Program-made: the position numbers and the translations under genes | Notes under the pieces: generated by a model | What the model was told of the DNA's origin: nothing | The model's input: only the letters and a program-made list of their open reading frames with translations | The model's database searches: none | Shown: positions 1 through 10,625 of the stretch, piece by piece | How the letters are laid out: the number at the start of each line of letters is the position of its first letter | Numbering within the stretch: the first letter of the stretch is position 1 | From: Uloborus plumipes | Taxonomy: Eukaryota; Arthropoda; Arachnida; Araneae; Uloboridae | Reading direction: 5' to 3' | NCBI GenBank assembly: GCA_038373865.1 | Contig: JAXGGA010002901.1 | Location: 48,341-112,340 of the forward strand | Length of the DNA: 64,000 nt

Positions 1-52
1 TCCTGCACTGCAGTTAAAGAGGTTGTTCTTCTCACTACTATTCTATCTTCTA

Positions 53-838
53 TCTATATATATAAAAGAAAGTCGTGTTAGTTACACTACTTATAACTCA
101 AGAACGGCTGTACCGATATGGCTAAAAATTGGTGGGTAGGTAGCTTAGAGCCAGGAGACGGACATAGGCTATAAATTATGTGTGTCAGTTACATAAATAG
201 AAAAACTGTCTTATTGACTAAGCCTTTTTACTACGGCTTTTTTGACACCTCCATGGCTGAGCGACATAAAGTACACGTTCTGGCAGCTACCGGTGCGCAG
301 TAAACAGGTTGTAAGTTAGCGGTGCGTTGAGTGTTATTTGACTTTTTCGTGAAATAAATTATAAACAAACGCGTTACTTCCTTTGACATTTATATGTGAT
401 AAGCTGTCAGAAACGATTGCTCATTCCTAGGATCCCGATAATCCCAACCGATATGCCGTTTGAATTTAAAAGACTTCAATTTCCGATCCGTCTTGCATTT
501 GTCATGACCTTTAACAAATCACAAGGCCAATCCTTAAAAGTTTGTGGTTTTGAATCTAGAACATCACCGTTTTTCCCATGGTCATGTGGCATGTTTACGG
601 GTCGGAAGACCATCTGTGTTGTTTCTTTTTGCGCCTGATAATAAAACAAAAAATGTTGTGCAACACAAGGTACTTTAGTGAAGAGCAACCTATGTACTAA
701 AATACAGAAACAATAACGAATGATTAATGTAGGTACTTAATTTTTTTTTGTATTTTCTAATAATAAAAAACTTAATAAATTCAAAAATTTTCTTATTTAT
801 TGCCTTTAAGGCGGAACAGAGTTCGTCGGGTCAGCTAG
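53..838 (+). mobile_element. Deleted Helitron, 786 bp, with both termini
   Basis: Helitrons start with TC, end with CTRR after a short hairpin and insert between A and T. Here the left end is TCTATATATATAAAA, preceded by A52, and the right end is CTAG (835-838), followed by T839. A small GAAC/GTTC hairpin lies just before the end (804-814), in the context GTCGGGTCAGCTAG that is common in animal Helitrons. The body holds a left-terminal region followed directly by the tail of the helicase frame, so the Rep domain and most of the helicase are deleted. Termini are seen directly; the family assignment rests on known Helitron hallmarks. Confidence 0.85.
396..640 (+). pseudogene. C-terminal remnant of Helitron Pif1-like helicase
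   Basis: An open stretch of about 80 codons encodes IPRIPIIPTDMPFEFKRLQF followed shortly by AFVMTFNKSQGQSLK, which matches the conserved end of Helitron Rep-helicases (a Pif1-type motif with the KSQGQ core at about 511-528). The expected continuation (FSHG..V..SRVG followed by APDNKTKN) is present only in shifted frames downstream, around 570-675. At least one frameshift is therefore present. Autonomous proteins exceed 1000 residues, so this is a fragment without catalytic potential. It lies inside the Helitron at 53-838. Confidence 0.8.
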
Positions 839-1372
839 TTCTAGATAAATTTACTTTCATCCTAGAAGATTGAGCAAGAGACAAGCGATGTATTATTTTC
901 TCTTAGTTAATCCTTTTTTACTGGATTTTGTAAAAAGTTTTTCCATCTTGGTCTTTTATTCGTCATCGTCAAGCACCGACAGTGAGTGACCTGATAAGGC
1001 TAGGCGGTGGGCTGGTAACTGTAGAGTAATGAGCACGAGCGCCCCGAAGGGAGGTCACGGGAGGTCACTGGGACCTCCCAAAAATTTTCCTCTTTCGGCA
1101 AAGTTGGACTGACGACTCGGCAAACTCAAGGATAGTATTATATTTACGACCATTTTTTATGATCAGTCATGTAGTCAATATGTTTTAATCTGCATATATG
1201 TATGTAGTAGTAATTTATAAATTATCCAATTAATCGTTTGACGATCCAAAATAAACTCCCGTTGTTATTTATCGAAGCTCAAGTATTTCTTAATCATCTG
1301 AAGAAAAGATTGAAAATACTTGTTTTTTTTCCTATTGTCTTATTCTCATAAAGTAACAATATAAGGTACGTG
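839..1372. other. Unassigned AT-rich spacer
   Basis: No gene or bounded element is seen. The one recognisable item is a GGGAGGTCA repeat near 1050-1080 containing AGGTCA, a 3-bp spacer and an imperfect TGACCT. It recurs near 14.9 kb and 53.1 kb and is treated in the findings. Confidence 0.4.
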
Positions 1373-1374
1373 TA

Positions 1375-2682
1375 GGGTGAAGTGGGGTAATTGTGTACCT
1401 GTTTTGACGAAATTCAACTTCTTAAGTCTCTGGTGGGGAGGGGAGTATTCAGAATTTTATTTTTTTATATCATCTTTTAGCGGCGTTTCTCTAGATTACA
1501 AATCACCCAAAGAATTAAAAAAAAACTATTTTTTTCATGGTTGTATTGCTATGTTTTTAAAACCATCTCTGAAGTACACATTTGCCCCACAAGTTGGGGC
1601 AAATGTGTACGCCGCATGAAAATCCTATACAATTCAGTTGTTTTGCTGTTGGGCCAAATAAGTACAAAAGAGCAGTTAAGGACAAAAAATTCTGTGTATG
1701 ATTTTTTTATTTCTGAATTCTCCAGCGGAAGCTATGCACTTTTTTGTTGCCCACCTTCTGTCCTCTCTTAATTGGTACAGTTTACAAAGGTGAAAACAAA
1801 GTACAAAACATAGGATTAAAGGGGAAAAAACGTCTTTAATAGCAAAATTGAAAAGAACATGCCAAAATTTGTATCTTGGAATGTAAAAAAAAAAGGAATT
1901 ATAGCGGCGAGTCCTGGCCAAAATGAGAATAGCAAATTTGAGTGAGACCTTCAGCAACTCTGCTAACCCATGTTGTAGGAGGAAAATTTAGCTGGGAATA
2001 TCAAAACACCTCTTTTTCCCTCAGATGGCTCTGGAAGCTTGGTGACAATAGCATTGCCATCGATTTCGCTAATATCTTCAGAGTGAGGGTAAACGAAAGT
2101 GTTTTCTCCATTTTTTTCAATTAATTTATTGTGAGGAGGTCAATCAAACATTTGGGAACAAAAATATACGCCCTAATAAGATTGTAAAAGTCTAATAAGG
2201 AGTGGGTGAATGTGTATTCTATGTAAATTTTGCTTAGGGTAAATGTTTACTGTAGTACACATTTGCCCCAGGAAAAAGTACACATTTACCCCGTGACTGA
2301 AAACAAACCGGGGTAAATGTATACCCCAACAGTATGTATAGGTAAACATTAATTCAACTATTCTGCAGCCATTAATGAGGAAAACAACTCACCTTCAAGT
2401 GATTTATCCAAGAACTAATCAAATTTAGCTGAAAATGGTGATCCTGCAGCACTGTAAACAAAAGTCCACGAAATGTGATTCACAACGAAAAAAAACACCT
2501 GACGAAATGGAGGCAGATTGATAAAGCCTTATTATCTGGACATAGGTGCAGCCATCTGAGAAGTGATCACTAACCTACAGGCTTCCAAATGGTGCCACTA
2601 GATAGCAGCTAGCTTCAGTTTTTCCTCCTTTTTTCAAATGAGTACACATTTGCCCCAAGTACGCAATTACCTCACTTCACCC
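1375..2682. mobile_element. 1.3-kb TIR element with TA flanks
   Basis: The left end GGGTGAAGTGGGGTAATT and the right end AATTACCTCACTTCACCC are inverted repeats of about 26 bp with two mismatches. Both sides have the dinucleotide TA (1373-1374, 2683-2684), which fits a Tc1/mariner-type TSD. The motif ACATTTGCCCCA recurs in both orientations inside, and a perfect 16-bp inverted pair lies at 1574-1589 and 1595-1610. The short frames inside do not resemble a transposase, so this is probably non-autonomous. Boundaries are seen; the superfamily is an inference. Confidence 0.7.
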
Positions 2683-2689
2683 TATATGC

Positions 2690-3289
2690 TTTATCATTCG
2701 GAAAATTTAGAATTTTCCCCCTCCCAAAAATTTTAGTTCGGTGCTCCCCTATTAGTAATGAGTTCGATGTCTGCCGGCCGAAGATCGTCCAAATGCGCTA
2801 ACTCAGGTTAAATCTTTGGTGGCCACAAAGTTCTCAGAGTTTCCATCCCAAATCAATGCCTGTGAGATCAGAGCTTTATCCTAACAGCGTTTAAAAAACG
2901 AGAGAGCTGAAAGAATTTAAAAGATCTACCCCCTAATAACTTCAAGATACTAGAATATATTAATGCTACGCTGTAAAAAATTGCGTAGTCTTTCTCTGTA
3001 AAAGCCGTGGTAGCATAGCTACATCCAATGCAGTAAAGTAGATTAACTTATAAAACCAGCTCATAATGTTACACCAGTTTTATCAGCTAAGTTACTCCAT
3101 TTCATTGGAGGCAGCTTTGAATGCAGAATGCTGCCACCGTTTTAAGATTACAAAAATTTTTTTCCAGTGTATGAATTAAAAGTTACTGCCCCTGAAGATG
3201 GGACATTTGTCAACCCAGCAGCAGTACTTTTTCGTTTTACCAACCCATTATTTGTTGTGTACTTCTAGTCGTTTTTTTTCCTCTGTCCC
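2690..3289. other. Unassigned spacer
   Basis: AT-rich sequence without a recognisable gene, terminal repeat or tRNA-like promoter. Confidence 0.35.
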
Positions 3290-3965
3290 TCTCTCTTTAT
3301 TCCTTTTGTTGAAAGCAAGTTTCCTAAAGGAGACCAGCCCGTGCTGGCATCTTACAATTGAATGAACTGAACTGAACTGCTTTGAACTGGATTTCACAGT
3401 TCCGGTAACTTTGACAGCTTATGAAAAACAAAAGAAACTGACGGGACTTTGATGACTCACCCAATGGCTTAAAGATGCCAGAATACAATTATAATTTGTT
3501 GTAAAAATTCATGTCAAAGAAGGTTGGACAAAAATCAACAGGTACATGAAAAATTTCAAGTTCCTAACACCCCTTTCAGTGTAAGAATTCGAATCCCCCA
3601 GGCAAACACCTCGTCGAATTAAATCATTATTTTTCTCTACTTCGAAAGTTTTTCTTCGTTTCATTTCGTTGTTGCCAGCAAGCTTTCAAAGAGAAACCAG
3701 TTCGTGCTACCATCAACAATCGAACAAACTGCTTTGAACTGAATCTCTAAGTTCTAGTAACTTTAACAGCTTACGAAAAACAAAAGAAACTGACGGGACT
3801 TAGAATACTCACCCAAAAGCTTTAAAATGCCAGAATGCAATTATTATTCGTGGTGAAAATTCATGCCACAGAAGGTTGGACTAAAGCCCAAAAGTACATG
3901 CAAAGTTCCAAATTCTAACACCCCTTCCAGTATAAGAATTTGACCCGACCCCAGGCAAATACAAC
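3290..3965. repeat. Diverged tandem duplication, about 340-bp unit
   Basis: Two adjacent blocks (about 3290-3610 and 3650-3965) share the same order of segments: a GAGA(A/C)CCAG..CGTGCT stretch, AACTGCTTTGAACTG, then AAACAAAAGAAACTGACGGG, then ATTCATG..A.AGAAGGTTGGAC, then TAACACCCCTT.CAGT.TAAGAATT. They differ by many substitutions and small indels, so the duplication is old. No coding potential is recognised in either unit. Confidence 0.7.
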
Positions 3966-4800
3966 ATTCTTTGGCTAACTTTTGACTAGCTGGGCATCGG
4001 GCTAACAGGTGGCAGCTTCCATCAAACCCCAACGGGGTGTCCAAATAAGAATAAAAAACCGAAAGTGTCTCTGATGTGGCCCATTCCTTGCAAAGCCTGA
4101 AATCGAATTAGCTGAGGGGGGGGGGGGTTCTGGACAAGGCGGAAGCAATCTGATGAGCTGTCAGTCTCTTGCAGACGAAAAATCGTGGGTTGGGAGGAGG
4201 AATGACGACTGACGCCCTGGATGCTCGTCATAAAGACGTACATTTGGAACGAGAGCTAAATCCGAAGCAGCAGTAGGTTGTGTTTTGAATTATTGCAATG
4301 CATTATTCATGGAAGAAAATCATTAAGTGTGCTAAATGCATTATTTCCGGACATCAAACGCTATTTTGTTTCAGTGATGTATTATATGTGTTTAGACAGT
4401 CTAATTTCTTTGAATTACTTTAGTCCTCTTATATGAGTACTTCATTTAGTTTTATTTATTTAACTATTTTTTCAAAGCTAAGGCAAGTAAAATCGAGCTA
4501 TTTGTTTTTTCCCATGACTTCCAATGAATTTCAAATGGTATTAAAATGCACAACATGTTTTTTTTCTCTTTAAACCAATTCTAATTACTTTCATTTTAGA
4601 CTCATTAAAACCGGCATCAGTTAATCTTTGATAACTTTGAAATATTCTTATTTGATTCACAACTTCTATTTTCTGTGATCCCAACATTTTTCCTTTACGG
4701 TTTTCCTTTAAAAATGAAAAAAGTTGACAGTCATTATTTTTCTAAGTACTTTATGCAATATGCAATGAGTTACCGTCCATAAGAAAGGGCTGAGTCAGAA
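3966..4800. other. Unassigned spacer with a G-run
   Basis: AT-rich with no recognised gene. An 11-base G-run lies near 4117-4128. Minus-strand frames here are short and match nothing I know. Confidence 0.35.
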
Positions 4801-4814
4801 CTGAAGCAAATGCA

Positions 4815-4925
4815 CCCACAAGACGGTTATGGCATCCTGAGACTGCAGTTTCCTCCTTATTCTGGACTCCTCAGTCAGGAATAGACAATAACCGAGCTGG
4901 AGGCAAAAAATCCTCTTATTGTCAC
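4815..4925 (-). repeat. Repeat fragment with CTGA-GAGT-AGAATAAG motif
   Basis: On the minus strand the order CTGAGGAGTCCAGAATAAG, GAGGAAACTGCAGTCTC matches the layout of the repeat at 10340-10450 (GATGAGAGCAGAATAAG, CTCGAAACAGCTGTCC). Both are adjacent to the shared phrase GGAGGCAAAAA(A)TCCTCTTAT. Motifs of this ...GAAAC... type are common near the 3' ends of animal retroelements. The exact family is unknown. Confidence 0.45.
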
Positions 4926-5269
4926 CAAGATAACCAATTAATACAACTTATTTTTAAGATATCAGACAGTCAATGAAATTTACTGTCTGTGATTTATGGC
5001 AAATAATCAGGTAAATAAAAATGGGCATGGTCTTTCACTCATTAAAGCTCACAAATCAATTTTTACATGATATAACAATTTGCTGAAAAAACCTTTTTAA
5101 TTCACCTGTTGAACCACATTATTCCGCAGAATTATCTTTGAAATATTTTGATTAAGAATACCACTTGGTATTTTCTTTTCAGTTGTAACCCTCGCCTACG
5201 TGCCAAAAGTTCCTCTATCATGGGGTGTAGAAAAATATTCAGTCACTATGTATAGAAAATTACGACGTT

Positions 5270-5480
5270 AAGAAGGCACAAATAAGCAGGGATACTGCAG
5301 ACACGTGTTTCGGCGTTACAAGGCACGCTTTTTTCAATGCAAAAAAATATTGTGAGCTTATGGATGCACATTGAACACCAGTCAGATAACTTTCTCTCTC
5401 CTCTCTCTGTTCTTATGAAAATTGAGTTCCCTTTCGGCAGGCATCTTAAAAATATTACGCGACATTCCCCCATGCTTTTC
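5270..5480. repeat. Repeat fragment with ACACGTGTTTCGGCG motif
   Basis: The block ACTGCAGACACGTGTTTCGG with CGTTACAAGGCACGC and a following TTTTTTCAATGCA resembles a widespread animal repeat of the same general type as 4815-4925 and 10340-10450 (Penelope/retroelement 3' regions are a possibility). Only one copy is seen here and no ends can be fixed. Confidence 0.35.
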
Positions 5481-5895
5481 TCTAGAAAAGTCAAAGAAGT
5501 ATGGTATTTTTAAGTCCAAAATCATACCAACTGTCAAAAAAAAAAAAAAAAAAACCGAGAGTCAATTTCCTCAAAATGCGTTCCTCTGCCTTCTGCCACA
5601 AAAGTTGGTCAGATTAACAAATCGTTTTCAAGTTCAAAATCAAATCACTTTGAGTGGGGGAAAAAAAGCAAATATCAGTTCCTCAGAGAGCATTCTAAAA
5701 ACTTCGCGTGTCATCCTCATGCCTTATTACGAAAAACATAGAATCAGAGTGATTTAAATCATTTTAAAATTCAAACTTGATTCCAAAACAATATGTGCCA
5801 TTCCATGCTTTCACCCAAGAAGACACAATAATTCAAATGATATCTTGTGCTATAATTGGAAATTAAGGCAAGTTCAAAACGAGAACTGATCAAAA

Positions 5896-6564
5896 TCTAT
5901 ACATGTAAAAATGGATGTATGTTTGTATGTATGTTTGTTTCTTATACAAATCCAGTTTTCGTCGGATTTTCATCAAACTTGGCACAGAGGTTCCTTGATG
6001 CACTTGTTGTAACTCCAGTTGAGCCACTTCCTAAAACTATAATGTCAAACATTTAGGTAGTGATATTGTGAAAATGAATCTGGCAACAGATAAGAATCGG
6101 AAAAATGTTTTGTTCTTTTGATAACGGGGACCCTTGAAAATAATGGATGTAAAACGTTACGAAAAATTGGCTGTAAGATTAAGTGTCCTTTCAAGTGTCA
6201 ATAAATGTTTTTATAATAAAATAATAACCCCGGCTCCAGTTTCTGCAGCACTAGAATTCACATAGACGGCGTTTTGAATTTTTTTTAAAATCCAAAAAGC
6301 TTAAAATTCAAATTTGTTTCTCTTAAAATGGCCATTTTCTTTCAATTTTGAATAGATAGAGTCATAGAGATAAGCCTTTAAGAATACAAATGGATAAAAT
6401 TTAACACATTTAAATATAAGTATTTTCCAACAAAGATGACGATTAACAATGAAGTATAAATTTAAGACTCGCCTATTTCATTTTAGCATGAAACAAGTTA
6501 AAAACAATTATAATTTGCTATGTTGTATTAACAAACAATAGGGCAACGCCGGGGAATAAGCTAG
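5896..6564 (+). mobile_element. Non-autonomous Helitron, 669 bp
   Basis: The left end TCTATACATGTAAAAATGG (preceded by A5895) is followed by a GTATGTATGTTTG stretch and a TTTTCATCAAACTTGGCACA segment typical of animal Helitron left ends. The right end is GGGCAACGCCGGGGAATAAG followed by CTAG (6561-6564) and T6565. This gives the A|TC...CTAG|T arrangement. No Rep or helicase remnant is seen inside, so it could only have moved with help in trans. Confidence 0.8.
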
Positions 6565-6565
6565 T

Positions 6566-7137
6566 ATTGAAATGAAAAACATCCATTTTTAAAAACACGT
6601 ACGTATGAGAGCTACACTTTCACTGGTCAGCGGTCAACTATAATTTTTGAAAGTTCCGATCGGTTTATCGGGGAACGCGGAAACGGACTTCAAAAATAAA
6701 CTCATTGTTATTCATTTTAATTATGCATTAATGCTCGGAAATGAATGAGCGTCAAAAGTTGACGGACCATTCAGCGAAAAACAAAACTGCCGTCCGAATC
6801 AAAGAAATGATTACATTTTTTATCATTTCCTGTTCTACTAATGTCATTCACGAATTGCGTCCGATGACAACTTAAAAATCGCCTGCTGAGATGAATAAGT
6901 GGTCGTCTGCGCGAAGGAAGCCAATAACTCAACTCGAAAACCTCTTTTTGTATCGTTTGACATGTGCTCATTGGGGGATTAGACGTTGAAGGTAAGGATT
7001 GGCTATAACTGCCTATTAGTGTACATTTCGGGTGAAATTGAGATCACTTATTAGAAAAACTTTTTTTTTTTGTTCGTTATGTTGTTGGGAAATTTTGTAA
7101 AGTTTTAGAAAAGCTTTGCGAATCAGTTTTGCACACG
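6566..7137. other. Unassigned spacer
   Basis: No gene, tRNA-like promoter or bounded element is seen. Composition is AT-rich with short poly-T runs. Confidence 0.35.
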
Positions 7138-8034
7138 AGGGGGTGCTGAAAAGTTCCTCGCTTTGTCCCCTTCAACTTGTAAATTTTTTTGCTGCCATAA
7201 GAAAACTTGTTATCCTGTAACATAACTGTAAAAATGTCAGTTGTTTTCCACTCTATTAGCCGTTTTATATTTGAGGTAGAAGATAACAGGGCAGAGTCTC
7301 ACGCAAGTTTCACAACTGTGTTGTTGAGGAGCTTTATGAAGTTTTTGTTTCTCCAAAGAAAGAATAGTACAGCAGATATGTGACCGATTTGTGCCTTTAA
7401 TGATAGAAACATGAAACTTGGCACACGTATACTACACATCAAATGATTTAATTCTGGATACGCGGCCATCTGAGATTTCGTCTATTGGAGTAATGGCAGC
7501 CGTCAAACTGCTAAATTTTCGTACTTTTTCGAAATTTCCCCATTTTGACCATGGAAGAGCACGTTTTTGACAAAAATCATACCTTACATATTTAAACTAC
7601 ATTAAATTTGCTACAAGTTGATACCAAAATGGACTTGTTAGCTGTAATAGTTTTTGAGATACAGCTTCTCAAAGTTTCACAAATTCTCCAAATTTGAACA
7701 TTTTTAGTTGATTTCCTTGTTTTATCATACATGCAAATGTCTTTATATTTTCAATAACCTGCATTGTATAAGCAATGAAGTAAACATTTATTGAATTTAA
7801 CATTTTGAAAAGGGTGGAAGAAAGGGTAAAGGTTTTGAGTGAGGGGGGAGGCTCCGGTTCACAACCAGAGAACTGATATCCAAAAGAGAGAGAGAGAGGA
7901 TATTGAAATCCAGAGCTTTCTCTGAATATCTTTAGAGTTCCTTCAAACCTTTTTAAATCATGTTAAATGACAACTGTTAAAACTATACAGAGTTATTGTT
8001 GTTTCATGCATAAAGAGTGTGCTCCTCGTAATTA

Positions 8035-9454
8035 TAAACTCATGTTTGTGAAAATTGCAACACCATGAAGGACTTATGCGAATGGCCTGAAATTTTCAGC
8101 AATTCAAAGTAGGGTATGATATGCAAATTATTAGAATTTTAGACACGTAGCGCATGCGTACGCTGAGCAGCGCCCTCTGAACGCCAGATTTATCCGAATA
8201 AATAGACGGCTGCAGCAAGGTGTGTATGGTTATAGGTGGTTATCTGCTTGTGATAAACGTTAGATGAGACGTTGCTTATGCCTCTTCGACGAAAAAGAGC
8301 GAGGTTTCAACAACTTACGGAGTTTAAACGGGGGAGGATCATCGGCCTTCGTGAAGCTGGATTGTCTTATCTTGAAGTAACCGCTCGTGTGCAGCGTAAC
8401 AGCAGCACAGTGATGCGTGTGTTGGAAGCAGTGGACGGACGAGTGTTGGACAGCTCGGAAATCCGGGAGTGGACCCTGAAAAGTGACGTCAGCGCGCGAT
8501 GATAGACACCTGATCCGCATGGTACTGACGGACCGTACAGCTTCTTCCAGACAACTGGCAGCACAGTGGTCAACAGCTACAAGTGTTTCAAGGTGTGCTT
8601 CATCAATTCATAGACGTCTGATGCAGCGTGGACTGCGCACAAGGACTCCTTTATAATACAGGATCCCGCTCACGCTAAACTATCGCCACCTGTGGCTACA
8701 ATGGGCTAATCAGCATAAGGACTGGCGTGCTGATTGGTAGTATGTTGTGTTTTCTGGCGAATCCCGCTTTAATTTGTGGCACCATGATAGCCGCATTCGC
8801 GTTCGACGCTATGCCGGGGAACGCCACCTTCCAGAGTGCATTATCGAACGTCACAGTGGACGAACACCTGGAGTCATGGTCTGGGGTGCCATGTCATATC
8901 ACGGACGATCTCAACTGCTACGAATTGTGGGTAGCCTGAACACCAACCGGGACATCAGTGAAGTTCTACAGCCCCAAACTTCCTTCAAGGCTTGCCTGGC
9001 GCTGTATTTCAGCAGGATAATGCCCGCCCTTATGTCGCTAGGACAGTTCAATCCTTCCTTGCATCGCAGCAAGTACAACTTCTTCCCTGCCCAGCGTATT
9101 CCCCAGATATATCGCCGATTGAACATGTGTGGGATTTCGTTGGTGGGTGGTTCATTCGTGATCCTCGTCCTGTTGCTTCTACCAACGAACTTTGGGTACG
9201 CATACAAACAGTATGGAATGCTATTGATCAGGCAGACATTAAAAATTTGTTTGACTCCATGCCACGTCGCGTAGCAGCACTTATTGCAACGCGTGCTGGC
9301 TACAAAAAATACTAATTTCAATATTTTTTAATTATTTGTTGGCTTTTTAAGTTTAATCATTTTTTTTGTACCACTATCACTCAGCTGTGTATTAAATTTC
9401 ATTCAATTATGACGATTCTTTCATGGTGTTGTAATTTTCACAAACATGAGTTTA
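8035..9454 (+). mobile_element. Tc1-family DNA transposon, 1.42 kb, inactive
   Basis: Near-perfect TIRs: the left TAAACTCATGTTTGTG with AAAATTGCAACACCATGAA matches the complement of the right end at one mismatch in about 35 bases. TA dinucleotides flank it (8033-8034 and 9455-9456), and the length is normal for Tc1/mariner. It encodes a broken transposase (see 8278-9315). It is inserted inside the inverted-repeat element at 7138-10173. Because the TIRs remain almost identical, it is probably younger than that host element, whose arms are much more diverged. Confidence 0.9.
8278..9315 (+). pseudogene. Tc1-like DD34E transposase, frameshifted
   Basis: The N-terminus holds a helix-turn-helix (FQQLTEFKRGRIIGLREAGL onward). 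The frame then shifts near 8418 (VMRV to WKQWTDE). A TGA at 8477-8479, a TAA at 8654-8656 and a TAG at 8738-8740 interrupt the line. The catalytic core follows: YVVFSGESRFNLW, where family members have SDES, so the first catalytic Asp is Gly (codon 8756-8758, GGC). A second frameshift lies around 8970-8990. The last part keeps FQQDNARP and YSPDISPIEHVW, exactly 34 residues between Asp and Glu, and runs to a TAA at 9313-9315. It normally catalyses cut-and-paste excision in the nucleus; this copy cannot. Confidence 0.9.
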
Positions 9455-10302
9455 TATTTATTATCTTTATCTAAATTTGTAAGCGTCTACTATTGAAGAC
9501 AAAATTCCATCAATTTTGGTCACATATCTGTTGCGCATTTTGGACAATTAAAAAAGAACTATAAAGCGCCCCCTAGCGGGAAAAGTTAAAATCCACTTAA
9601 AACACACAATGCAATAGAACTTTATTAGAAAAGGACATTAAATTCTATGATTTTTTTCGCAACGTACGCTATTGACCTTATGAATATCGGAACAAAGAAG
9701 CACATAAAATATATTCAGAGGCCACCATTTTGAACGTCCGCCATTACTGAAATATTCGAAATCTCAGATGGCCGCGTATCCAAAATGACTCGTAATTATA
9801 CGTAGTATATGCACACCAAGTTATATGCTTCTATCATTAAAGGCACATTCCACTTTTTTTTGTCACATATCTGCTGCACTAGAACAGTCCTGTTCTCCCC
9901 TAGTGTTTGTGACGTTTCAGTGTGAATGTTCTTTGCGAACTTTCTTTTGACAAACCAAAACTTCATTACCCTTCTCAACTGCGCAGTTGTGAAATTTGCT
10001 TGAGCCTCTGTCATGTTGTCTTCTACTTCTAATTTGAAATAGCTAATATAGTGGAAAAACAACTTACATTTTTACAGTAATATTACAAGATATCAAGCTT
10101 TCTTATGGTAACAGTTTTTTTTTTTTTTTTTCAATTTTGAACCAGGCAAAGCGAGAAACTTTTCGGCACCTCCTTATAAATATTATTTCGAAATCTATTA
10201 CTATATAATGACAGATTGAACATACACTTATCCGTATCTACTCAATTCAATGAAGAACTTCTTAAAAATAGCAGCAGCATATTTCGCAGCAGTTCAATTA
10301 TA

Positions 10303-10625
10303 AGGTATAAAGCAGTGAGTAACCGCTCCAAGCAAGGGCTAAGGCAGAAACATGCAATACACCGCCAACTCGACCATTTCGATCCATGGACAGCTGTTTC
10401 GAGCTTATTCTGCTCTCATCAGCATGGAATACGAAAGTAGTCGAGTTGGAGGCAAAAATCCTCTTATATAGCAAAGAGAGCGAAAAAAACTGGTAGCTAA
10501 TATGAAATTAGAATACCAGCGAGCGACCGCACTTGGTACGGTACAACTCGTAAATTTTTTAGGCAGAGCGCAAGGTATAAAGCAGTGAGTAACCGCCCCT
10601 AAGCAAGGGCTAAGGCAGAAGTTCT
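10303..10625. repeat. Direct repeats flanking a retroelement-like fragment
   Basis: The phrase GGTATAAAGCAGTGAGTAAC, CGC, AAGCAAGGGCTAAGGCAGAA occurs at 10301-10350 and again at 10573-10621 with few differences. Between them lies a minus-strand motif GATGAGAGCAGAATAAGC with CTCGAAACAGCTGTCC (10383-10425) and GGAGGCAAAAATCCTCTTAT, shared with 4815-4925. A long direct repeat of about 48 bp is too long for an ordinary TSD, so a tandem duplication or dimer is more likely. Confidence 0.5.

Larger units (their letters stand above)
7138..10173. mobile_element. Large inverted-repeat (foldback) element carrying a Tc1
   Basis: The left arm begins AGGGGGTGCTGAAAAGTTCC and the right arm ends with the complement of AGGAGGTGCCGAAAAGTTTC. 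Further inside, the left stretch GCAGATATGTGACC, CCTTTAATGATAGAA, GATACGCGGCCATCTGAGAT (7371-7479) is repeated inverted at 9755-9880. Arms are several hundred bases long and diverged by indels. The TIR resembles mariner-type ends, but I see no clear TSD. The Tc1 copy at 8035-9454 sits between the arms as a later insertion. Confidence 0.65.

Noticed and set aside
3290..3965. CRISPR-like or regularly spaced repeat array
   Set aside because: Only two long diverged units, in an animal genome. The same holds for the 41-bp and 147-bp arrays, which have no unique spacers.
8747..9274. A 175-codon plus frame and a 136-codon minus frame (8911-9321) as separate genes
   Set aside because: The plus frame is the middle of the broken Tc1 transposase with an out-of-frame tail. 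The minus frame is its shadow.
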